A DNA stretch of 5,633 nt from Candidatus Solibacter sp. Lineage in GTDB: Bacteria; Acidobacteriota; Terriglobia; Bryobacterales; Bryobacteraceae. Below, piece by piece: positions 1-5,611 of this stretch. The notes below the pieces were generated by a model. It saw nothing but the letters and a program-made list of their open reading frames with translations, was not told the DNA's origin and ran no database searches. The number at the start of each line of letters is the position of its first letter. Position 1 is the first letter of the stretch. A program made the position numbers and the translations under genes. Where the stretch lies: NCBI GenBank assembly GCA_026394025.1, contig JAPKZC010000137.1, positions 7,254 to 12,886 of the forward strand. The letters run 5' to 3'.

Positions 1-2549
1 GCGCCAAAGACGATCGGGATTACGCTCTGCACGGGGAGGCCTGGGATCAGGCTCGCGACGAAGCGTTTGCCGCAGTACGCGAGCAGCGCGCCAATCACCA
101 GGCCGGCGGAGCTCATTCCGAACGCCTCTCGCAGCACCATTCGGGTGATATCCGTGCGCGTCGCGCCGAGCGCGACGCGGATCCCGATCTCGGTGATGCG
201 CCGCGCCACGGTATAGGCCAGCAGCCCGTACAGGCCAAGCGCCGTGAGCACCGCCCCCAGCGCGCTGAACAACCCGGACAACATGGCGCTGAGGCGTTCG
301 GGAACGATCGCGCCATCCACCTGTTCGGCCAGCGTCCTCACCTTTTCCACGGCCACGGTCTTTAACAACCCACGGACCATGCGGCGCACGTCACCCGCCA
401 CTGCCTCCGGTTCCACCGAGGTTCTGAGCGCAAATTTGGAAGAGTTGCGGCCCATCTGGAAACTGTTGAAGTAGACGAAGCGCACCGCCGGATCACGCAT
501 ATCCCCGGACTTCGCGTCGCCCACCACCCCCACGATCTCGAATGGCTGGCTGTCGCCATCGAAGACGATGTGTCTTCCGATGGGGTTGCGATCGCCGAAA
601 AAGTAACGGACCAGCGTTCGATTGACGATGGCCACGCGCGGCCGGCCCTGGTCCTGAAAGCTGAAATCGCGCCCCATCAGCAGGGGAATTCCGAAGGTCG
701 CAAAGTACCGCGGCGCGACCCAGTTTTCCGAGAGGAAGCGGCGTTCGCCGGGCTTGGCCTGATAGCCCTCCACGGTCGCGGGGCGCATCGCTCCCACGCC
801 GGCCATCGGGAAGTACCCGCACGCGGTGGCGGAACGCACGCCCGGAATGGCTTCCAGACGCCTCAGCAGTTCCTGGTAGGCGCGGGACAATCGCTCGCCG
901 TCATAGCCGCTGCCCGCCGCGTTGAGATCCACCAGCAGAACATGGTCGCGTTGGAAGCCCAGGTCGAGGTGTTCCAGTTGTGACAGGTGGCGGACGAACA
1001 AGCTGGCGGCGCTCAGCAGCGCAACCGAAAGCGCTACCTGTACCACCACCAGGCTCTTGCCAAAAAGCCGGCGTGCGCGCGTTTCGCCGGCCCTCGCCGA
1101 TTCGCGAAGGAAAAGCATGGGAGCGGAGTGGAAGGTCCGCCAGGCGGGCGCCAGTCCGAAAAGGATGCCGGTGAGGAGGGCGATTCCGGCGGTGAAGAGC
1201 AGCACCACCAAATCGGGACCCGCCTGGAGTTCGACGCGCTGCCGTCCGCTCCCCATAATCCGCACCAGCAGGCCCGTGCCCCAATTTGCCAGGAGGATGC
1301 CGAGCAGCCCACCCGACGCGGAAAGCAGCACGGCTTCCGTTAGTTCCTGCCGCAGGAGGCGAAGCCGGCCGGCGCCCAGCGCGAGGCGCACCGCCATTTC
1401 CCGCCGGCGGGCCGCTCCACGCGCCAGCAGCAGACTGGCAATATTGGCGCAGGCGATGAGCAACAACAGCGCCACCACGGCCATCAACACCAGCGCCGGC
1501 TTGCCAAACTGATCGCGCAAGTGCGAAAGACCGGTCCCCGCCGGCTGCACCTCCATTTTCCAGTCGCGAACAGAGCGATCGTCATTGGCTTTGAACTCCT
1601 CCTGCTGGGTCCACTGCCACAGGACGTTCATTTCCGCGCGGGCCTGCCCGATGGATACACCCGGCTTCAGACGCGCCGCCAATTTCAGCCAGTACTGCGC
1701 GGTGGCGGCGTTGCCCGGCTGGTGAGCAGTCAGCGGCAACCAGATGTCCTGACGGTTCGCCGGCTCCAGGCCAACGAAGCCTCTGGGGGCGACTCCGACA
1801 ATGGTCAGCGGGTGGTTGCCATCGCTGATTTGCCTTCCAACGATCGCCCGGTCGGAGTTGAACCTGTTCCGCCAGTAGGACCAACTCACCACCGCGACGT
1901 TGGCGGGCGAGCCCGGGCTGCCGTCTTCCGGGCCGATGAGACGGCCCAGCACGGGATTCACGCCTAGCGTCGAAAAGTAATTTGTGGATACGAATCCGCC
2001 GCGCACGATCTCCGGTTCCAATCCGTCACCATGTATGGCGAAGGGTGTGTCGGACGCCGCAATCAGTCCCGAGAACACATGGTTGCTCTCGCGGTAATGC
2101 TGGTAGTTCCGCCAGTCGAAGGCGTTGAAATGGTCCTGCCCCGGAGCTTTGAAGAGAAGTTCCACCAATCGTCCCGGATCTTGGACGGGCAGGGTGCGTA
2201 GCATGAGGGCGTTGACCAGGCTGAAGATGGCCGTGTTGGCGCCGATGCCGAGGGCCAGGGAGAGGACCGCAACGGCCGTGAATCCGGGGCTGCGACGCAT
2301 TCCGCGCAGGGCGTAGCGGATGTCCTGCCAGAACGTCGTCAGGGCGCTCCACCCCCACATTTCGCGGGTGGTCTCCTGGATGAGCGCGCGGTTGCCGAAC
2401 TCGCGGCGGGCGGCCAGTGCGGCGGCCCGCGGATCTTCCCCTCGTTCGATGCGGTCGCGCGTAGCCATGGCCAGGTGGGCTTGAATCTCCTCGTCCAACT
2501 CCTGGTCGCTCCGCTTGCGGTGAAATAGTCGTTCCAGACCCAGGCTCAT
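1..2549 (-). CDS. ADOP-type ABC transporter permease (MacB/FtsX family), C-terminus cut by window edge
   Basis: The frame runs without a stop for 849 codons from ATG (2549-2547) to the left edge. Residues 1-85 form the soluble prefix typical of acidobacterial permeases (ELDEEIQAHL at 17-26, then WQDIRYALRGMRRSPGFT at 74-91). TM1 lies at about 90-112 (LSLALGIGANTAIFSLVN), followed by a MacB-like periplasmic domain (about 113-345). A first FtsX unit (352-470) has LLLLIACANIASLLLARG and REMAVRLALGAGR. TM5 is at about 497-518, a second periplasmic domain at 520-745, and a second FtsX unit from about 752 (ITEIGIRVALGATRTDI at 785-801). By comparison with the family, some 35-45 residues including the last TM are missing. 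The duplicated layout and lack of an ATPase domain are the ADOP hallmark; it should act in the inner membrane with an ATPase encoded elsewhere. Substrate is unknown. It overlaps padR by ATGA and is probably co-transcribed with it. Confidence 0.93.
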   Translation of the reverse strand, partial: MSLGLERLFHRKRSDQELDEEIQAHLAMATRDRIERGEDPRAAALAARREFGNRALIQETTREMWGWSALTTFWQDIRYALRGMRRSPGFTAVAVLSLALGIGANTAIFSLVNALMLRTLPVQDPGRLVELLFKAPGQDHFNAFDWRNYQHYRESNHVFSGLIAASDTPFAIHGDGLEPEIVRGGFVSTNYFSTLGVNPVLGRLIGPEDGSPGSPANVAVVSWSYWRNRFNSDRAIVGRQISDGNHPLTIVGVAPRGFVGLEPANRQDIWLPLTAHQPGNAATAQYWLKLAARLKPGVSIGQARAEMNVLWQWTQQEEFKANDDRSVRDWKMEVQPAGTGLSHLRDQFGKPALVLMAVVALLLLIACANIASLLLARGAARRREMAVRLALGAGRLRLLRQELTEAVLLSASGGLLGILLANWGTGLLVRIMGSGRQRVELQAGPDLVVLLFTAGIALLTGILFGLAPAWRTFHSAPMLFLRESARAGETRARRLFGKSLVVVQVALSVALLSAASLFVRHLSQLEHLDLGFQRDHVLLVDLNAAGSGYDGERLSRAYQELLRRLEAIPGVRSATACGYFPMAGVGAMRPATVEGYQAKPGERRFLSENWVAPRYFATFGIPLLMGRDFSFQDQGRPRVAIVNRTLVRYFFGDRNPIGRHIVFDGDSQPFEIVGVVGDAKSGDMRDPAVRFVYFNSFQMGRNSSKFALRTSVEPEAVAGDVRRMVRGLLKTVAVEKVRTLAEQVDGAIVPERLSAMLSGLFSALGAVLTALGLYGLLAYTVARRITEIGIRVALGATRTDITRMVLREAFGMSSAGLVIGALLAYCGKRFVASLIPGLPVQSVIPIVFG

Positions 2550-2911
2550 AAATCGCCCCCTTCTTCACTCGGATTCATCAGGCTGACAATCGCGGCGCTC
2601 AATTGTTTCCACCGGCTATGCTCGCTGATGAGCTGCTTCTTGCCAGCTTGGGTGAGCTGGTAATATTTGGCGCGCTGGCGGTGCTCCGAAGATGCCCATT
2701 CGGATTTGATCCAGCCCTGCTTTTCGAGCCTGTGCAATGCCGGGTACAAGGACCCGGTTTCCGCCTGCAAGACCTCGCCGGAACCTGAGCGGATCGCCTG
2801 GCCGATGCCGTAGCCGTGCTGCGGCCCGCGGCGCAGCGTCTGAAGAATTAGCATGTCGAGCGTGCCATGGAGCAGCTCGATCCCACTTTTATAGCCTTCC
2901 CGTTTTCGCAT
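2546..2911 (-). CDS. PadR-family transcriptional regulator
   Basis: This 121-residue protein is a full-length short PadR repressor: a winged-helix DNA-binding domain plus a short C-terminal helix for dimerisation. Diagnostic stretches are ELLHGTLDMLILQTL (12-26), GPQHGYGIGQAI (29-40), TGSLYPALHRLEKQGWIKSE (52-71) and RAKYYQLTQAGKKQL (80-94). The start at ATG 2911 keeps the conserved first helix; the next ATG (residue 20) would remove it, and the frame upstream does not look coding. The TGA (2548-2546) overlaps the permease ATG, giving the padR-ADOP operon common in Acidobacteria. No Shine-Dalgarno is visible at 2911, and the predicted transcript would start only about 4 bases upstream, so it may be translated almost leaderless. 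Two palindromes upstream suggest autorepression. The inducing ligand cannot be inferred. Confidence 0.93.
   Translation of the reverse strand: MRKREGYKSGIELLHGTLDMLILQTLRRGPQHGYGIGQAIRSGSGEVLQAETGSLYPALHRLEKQGWIKSEWASSEHRQRAKYYQLTQAGKKQLISEHSRWKQLSAAIVSLMNPSEEGGDL
2556..2562 (-). promoter_or_regulatory. Ribosome binding site of the permease gene
   Basis: On the minus strand AAGGGGG lies inside the last codons of padR and ends 6 bases before the permease ATG at 2549. Good Shine-Dalgarno match and spacing support this start, and its place inside padR indicates translational coupling. Confidence 0.6.
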
Positions 2912-2915
2912 GGCT

Positions 2916-2928
2916 GTAGGTATTCTAC
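2916..2928. promoter_or_regulatory. Proximal PadR operator candidate (palindrome over the -10)
   Basis: GTAGGTATTCTAC has 5-base arms with one mismatch (GTAGG/TCTAC) and a 3-base centre. It covers the predicted padR -10. It agrees with the site centred 24 bp away at 10 of 13 positions. Binding by the adjacent PadR is inferred from position. Confidence 0.5.
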
Positions 2929-2951
2929 CCCCACAGGCAGTAGATTGTCTA
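2922..2951 (-). promoter_or_regulatory. Probable sigma-70-type promoter of padR-permease operon
   Basis: On the minus strand TAGACA (2951-2946, 5 of 6 to TTGACA) is followed after 18 bases by TAGAAT (2927-2922, 5 of 6 to TATAAT). Predicted transcription start is near 2915, about 4 bases before the padR ATG. Each hexamer sits inside one of two palindromes, as expected for a repressor-occluded promoter. Motif match only; not experimentally shown. Confidence 0.55.
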
Positions 2952-2952
2952 C
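2940..2952. promoter_or_regulatory. Distal PadR operator candidate (palindrome over the -35)
   Basis: GTAGATTGTCTAC has perfect 5-base arms (GTAGA/TCTAC) around a 3-base centre. It covers the predicted padR -35. With the proximal site it forms a pair with centres at 2922 and 2946; the outer hexamers CTGTAG (2914-2919) and CTACAG (2949-2954) are also perfect inverted repeats. It lies between the two divergent genes, so an effect on the rightward gene is possible. Confidence 0.52.
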
Positions 2953-2992
2953 AGGGTGACTCCAAGCCGGATCGATTGAACCTAACCGAGGC

Positions 2993-3022
2993 TTGACACG
3001 CATTGGCGCAGGGGCGCACTAT
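2993..3022 (+). promoter_or_regulatory. Probable promoter of the rightward secreted-protein gene
   Basis: A perfect TTGACA (2993-2998) is followed after 18 bases by CACTAT (3017-3022), a weaker -10. Predicted start of transcription is near 3028-3030, immediately before ATG 3031. The orientation fits the plus-strand gene, divergent from padR. The -35 is convincing, the -10 only moderate. Confidence 0.45.
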
Positions 3023-3036
3023 TGCCTGAGATGTCC

Positions 3037-3669
3037 ATGCGTACTTTTCTTTGCGTTGCGGTTCTGACGGCGGCATCCTGTGCTGCCTGGTCCCAGGGAG
3101 TCGAGCGCTGGCCGATAAAGACGAGCGTTCCCGACGGCACGAGTTTTTCCAAGCCCGACAAGGTCGCGATCGGCGATCTGCTCGCGCTTCCGGACGCGCC
3201 GGGGGTTGTCCACAATGACAAGCGCTATCAATCGGCGCGTATTCCCGCAAAGGCCGGCGACAAGTTCCCCGAGGGGAAGCTGGTCACCACGACCGGCTGG
3301 CTGTACCTGGTGGGGGGTGAAGGCGACGGCGATTACCACATCCAGATCAGCGGGTCTGCGTCCACGGGGGATCATTGCCTGATCGTGGAGGTGCCTAATC
3401 CCGATCCAAAGTTCACGGCGAGCACGGACTTACGGCCCAAGTTCGCTGCCGTACGGGAGTTCATCAAGGCAAAAATGCTCGCGGGAAAGGATCCTTCCAC
3501 CGCTGGATCTGTCATGACGCATCCCGTACCTGTGACCGTGACTGGAATTCTGTTCTACGACGATTCGCACGTGGGAACCCCGCCGCGCGGCAAGAAGGGC
3601 ATGAAGGCGGCGACCCTGTGGGAACTTCACCCGGTGACGGCGATCGCCTTCGCACCTAAGCCGAAGTAG
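3037..3669 (+). CDS. Secreted protein with OB-fold-like domain, function unknown
   Basis: From ATG 3037 the product is 210 residues. It opens with a signal peptide (MRTFLCVAVLTAASCAAWSQ), probable cleavage after AWS; the Cys at 14 is a poor lipobox. The mature part contains TTGWLYLVGGEGDGDYHIQI (85-104), LIVEVPNPDP (115-124), VTVTGILFYDDSHVG (166-180) and a C-terminal ATLWELHPVTAI (192-203). Alternating beta-strand segments ending in the ELHPVT signature resemble a recurring bacterial family with a compact OB-like beta barrel; no reaction is known to me. The start is uncertain: ATG 3031 and TTG 3022 are in frame. A weak TGAG lies 6 bases before 3037, whereas the predicted promoter favours a leaderless message from 3031. 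The gene is divergent from padR, and its end overlaps the hydrolase gene tail-to-tail by 14 bp. Confidence 0.85.
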   Translation: MRTFLCVAVLTAASCAAWSQGVERWPIKTSVPDGTSFSKPDKVAIGDLLALPDAPGVVHNDKRYQSARIPAKAGDKFPEGKLVTTTGWLYLVGGEGDGDYHIQISGSASTGDHCLIVEVPNPDPKFTASTDLRPKFAAVREFIKAKMLAGKDPSTAGSVMTHPVPVTVTGILFYDDSHVGTPPRGKKGMKAATLWELHPVTAIAFAPKPK

Positions 3670-4300
3670 TCTCCGGGCCGGCCAGAAATTCCCGGACTTT
3701 AGGGGCCAGGTACTCCAGGACATTGAGCAGTTGGTGTCCCGAGTCGAGGATTTCGAGGTGCGCGTTGGGGTGGGCGGCCGCGAATTCCACGGAGTATCGC
3801 GCCGGCACGATGTCGTCCAGCGCGCCGTGGAAGATCAACGCGGGCTGGTGGAAATCGGGGTAGTCCTCGTACGCCGATCCATCATCGAGCAGGGCGTAGG
3901 AGAGGCGGCATTTGCGGTTCTCGCCGTAGTGAAAGACTTCCACTGAGCCGGTTGCGCGCCAGGCAGCGACGGCATCGGCGCCCATGTGCTCTGCCCAGCG
4001 GCGGGCAAAGCCGAAGGCTGGAGCCAACAATACCATGCGCGGCACTTCGGGATGGCGGGCGGCGTAGAGCGCGGCCAGGTAGCCTCCCATGCTGCTGCCC
4101 ATTAGTGCCACCGGGTCGCCGGCCGCCGCCTGTTCGATGATGCGCAGTTGCCCGCTGATGGTGAGGTGCTCGAAATCGCCGGCTGCGAGGTCGGGGATGT
4201 CGATGCGGGCGCCCGCCGAGCGCAGGCGTTCGGCGAAGAATCGGGCTTTGCCGGATGCCGGGGATGAGGCGAACCCGTGAAGGTAGAGGATGCGGTTCAT
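3656..4300 (-). CDS. YqiA-like alpha/beta-fold hydrolase (putative esterase)
   Basis: The 214-residue protein is a single-domain alpha/beta hydrolase of the YqiA/YcfP (UPF0227) type, matching that family's small size. It starts with the family opening MNRILYLHGFASSP, whose HG (8-9) is the oxyanion-hole side. The nucleophile elbow is GSSMG (68-72) with Ser70, the likely catalytic Asp is Asp162 in HGALDDIVP (158-166), and the His is His189 in DSGHQLL. No signal peptide is visible, so it is probably cytoplasmic. Substrate is unknown; YqiA hydrolyses short acyl esters, but that is knowledge of a relative only. The start at 4300 is fixed by the conserved N-terminus; the longer in-frame extension to 4537 lies inside the upstream gene. 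Its ATG overlaps that gene's TGA and no Shine-Dalgarno precedes it, so translation probably relies on reinitiation. Confidence 0.9.
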   Translation of the reverse strand: MNRILYLHGFASSPASGKARFFAERLRSAGARIDIPDLAAGDFEHLTISGQLRIIEQAAAGDPVALMGSSMGGYLAALYAARHPEVPRMVLLAPAFGFARRWAEHMGADAVAAWRATGSVEVFHYGENRKCRLSYALLDDGSAYEDYPDFHQPALIFHGALDDIVPARYSVEFAAAHPNAHLEILDSGHQLLNVLEYLAPKVREFLAGPETTSA

Positions 4301-5211
4301 TTTTTGATGGGGGGTGGAGGCTGGGGTGGCGTTTCCAACTCGGTGAATTTGATTTCCGCGTCGGCGCTGAACATCTTGAACGGTTCGTAGCGATAGAGGT
4401 TTTCGGTGATCACCTGACCGTCCACCATGTGGCGGTGGACCACGGAAGCGGGGGTCAGGAATCCGTGTGGGGACTGGACGTAATCCACCGTGGCCTCGTC
4501 GCGGATCGTATGGCCGGCTTGGGAATGCTCCGACCACGCGTGGATGCGCAGGGGCAATCCATCGGACTTACGCACGAGGAGCCGGCCCTGGAGGGCACGG
4601 CGGGAGGCCTGGTTGCCGAGGAACTCGAGGACGCCGCCATCGGGCGAGGTTTGCTGCCAGGTGAGCACCCAGGCGGGGTCGGCGCCGACCGGTTCCTCGC
4701 CAGAGATCGCGACCTTCATGTTCTCCAGCCCGCGCTTGCTAAACGCCAGGAGGAAGATGCCGTAGTCGGTGGCAATGTCCACCAGTCCGTGACTGGCGAA
4801 ATCCTCGAGCATGCGCTTACGGACCCGGTCATCGGGGGAAGTGATACCGAGGGAGAGAGCATGGCGGGCCCTTTCGGCGCTCTGGACCCTTCGGCCGTCC
4901 ACGGAAATCACCTGGCGCAGCTCTGTCAGGTTCTGCACAGCGGATTCCTTCAGGGCGCCCACACTGTACTCGGAGATGATCTGGCGGACCACCAGGCGTG
5001 GCGGCTGGGGCACCGTGGCGGCCTTACCGAGTCGTGGGCGGAAGCGCGTCGCGGGCTTCAGAGCCCGTTGCTCTAAGATCTCAAGGGTCAACGACTTAGG
5101 GGCGTTCTGCTGGAGAACCTCAGCCTCCTCAGCGACCCTGGACAGAAGATCGGAGAGGCCAGGTTGGGCGGCGTCCTGGGATAAGGCGATGAGGGTGGCA
5201 AGCAGCAGCAT
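4297..5211 (-). CDS. Secreted or periplasmic protein of unknown function
   Basis: The product has 304 residues. A short hydrophobic leader (MLLLATLIALSQ, 1-12) lacks the usual basic residues but probably directs export. Next is a helical stretch (about 18-50, LSDLLSRVAEEAEVLQQ), an Arg/Pro-rich linker, then a mostly beta region (about 72-290) with segments such as VISVDGRRVQSAE (101-113), RLLVRKSDGLPLRIHAW (210-226) and YRYEPFKMFSADAEIKF (273-289). This strand pattern recalls LolA/LolB-like open barrels, but that is only an impression. The C-terminus is a Pro-rich tail ending in two Lys. I recognise no enzyme motif. It is the first gene of a two-gene minus-strand unit with the hydrolase (ATGA overlap). 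Its best Shine-Dalgarno, AAGGA, is better spaced for an ATG 8 bases upstream (5219) that opens a two-codon ORF, so the exact start deserves caution. Confidence 0.8.
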   Translation of the reverse strand: MLLLATLIALSQDAAQPGLSDLLSRVAEEAEVLQQNAPKSLTLEILEQRALKPATRFRPRLGKAATVPQPPRLVVRQIISEYSVGALKESAVQNLTELRQVISVDGRRVQSAERARHALSLGITSPDDRVRKRMLEDFASHGLVDIATDYGIFLLAFSKRGLENMKVAISGEEPVGADPAWVLTWQQTSPDGGVLEFLGNQASRRALQGRLLVRKSDGLPLRIHAWSEHSQAGHTIRDEATVDYVQSPHGFLTPASVVHRHMVDGQVITENLYRYEPFKMFSADAEIKFTELETPPQPPPPIKK

Positions 5212-5220
5212 TACTTCATC

Positions 5221-5493
5221 TTAATCCTTGCCACCAAATTCTTCAGGAATCAATATCTCCTTTTCTTTCAGACAGATGACTGGAAAATGGGGGGTTTCGG
5301 ATGTGCAGGGGGGAAATATTTCCAAGATTGCTATTGCATCCAGCCGAGGCCTCTGGTATTCTGGGCAAGTCGCCGGATTTGGGGATCTTAGGAATTTTAC
5401 GCCCTCGGGCTTGTAAAGTACTTGCGACGGTGATACAGTAACACTAGATCCCTTGCAAGGAATGGTAACAAAACTCTGTGCGGGCCACCGCAT
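5221..5493 (-). CDS. Doubtful small ORF, hypothetical protein
   Basis: This 90-codon frame ends with TAA one base before the ATG at 5219. The translation is not absurd: it has strand-like SVTVSPSQVLYKPEGVKF (17-34) and a C-terminal half with CPEYQRP, FPPCTSE and FPVICLKEKE. I recognise no family. Codon use (ATA, AGA, AGG, CTA) is unlike the GC-rich neighbouring genes. An AGGAAGG lies 14 bases before the ATG, too far for a normal Shine-Dalgarno. The opposite strand also has an open frame over 5228-5416, which weakens the case. It may be a transferred small gene or merely open non-coding DNA. Confidence 0.25.
   Translation of the reverse strand: MRWPAQSFVTIPCKGSSVTVSPSQVLYKPEGVKFLRSPNPATCPEYQRPRLDAIAILEIFPPCTSETPHFPVICLKEKEILIPEEFGGKD
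5225..5229 (-). promoter_or_regulatory. Shine-Dalgarno AAGGA before a two-codon ORF and the 304-residue gene
   Basis: On the minus strand AAGGA ends 5 bases before ATG-AAG-TAA (5219-5211) and 13 bases before the main ATG (5211-5209), which shares its A with the TAA (TAATG). Ribosomes could start on the mini-ORF and reinitiate, or the site may serve 5211 with long spacing. Confidence 0.4.
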
Positions 5494-5611
5494 GGAGCGG
5501 AATACGGCCTTCCTGTTTCGTTCTTTAATAAGCTCTCATAAATTTTTCCAGTTTGTGGGCTTCCCGAGAGGGAAAGTTCGCGGCTGAACAAGTTTCGAGG
5601 CCTGCCGTTGT

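Noticed and set aside
922..1512. Plus-strand frame of 196 codons and several others over 113-1967.
   Set aside because: All are shadows of the continuous permease frame, with Arg/Ser/Pro-rich translations and no recognisable domain.
2026..2568. Suspected frameshift in the permease, because a competing minus-strand frame covers its N-terminus.
   Set aside because: Codon-by-codon reading from 2549 gives exactly 849 codons with all expected domains in one frame; the competing frame is a shadow.
3050..3078. Lipoprotein signal at Cys14 of the rightward secreted protein.
   Set aside because: The residues before the Cys (AAS) lack the Leu/Val/Ile expected at position -3; an ordinary signal-peptidase site after AWS fits better.
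2912..3250. In-frame N-terminal extension of padR.
   Set aside because: It would cross the promoter, both palindromes and the divergent gene. PadR proteins of this group start just before the conserved ELLHGTLD helix.
4301..4537. In-frame N-terminal extension of the hydrolase.
   Set aside because: It overlaps the exported-protein gene in another frame and has no hydrolase features. The conserved family start is MNRILYLHGF.
4255..5076. Long plus-strand frame of 273 codons opposite the exported-protein gene.
   Set aside because: It lies antisense to a gene with a better leader, stop/start coupling and protein-like composition. Its Gly/Arg/His-rich product looks like a high-GC shadow frame.
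5401..5431. Short resemblance to bacterial 16S rRNA (CTCGGG followed by TTGTAAAGTACTT, compare the CTTCGGGTTGTAAAGTACTT loop region).
   Set aside because: Only about 20 bases fit, with an extra base between the two blocks. Flanks on both sides do not follow the 16S sequence, and a 13-base exact match in a window this size can occur by chance.
5561..5574. TTCCC-GAGA-GGGAA hairpin as a transcription terminator.
   Set aside because: The stem is only 5 bp, no T-run follows on either strand, and no gene ends next to it.
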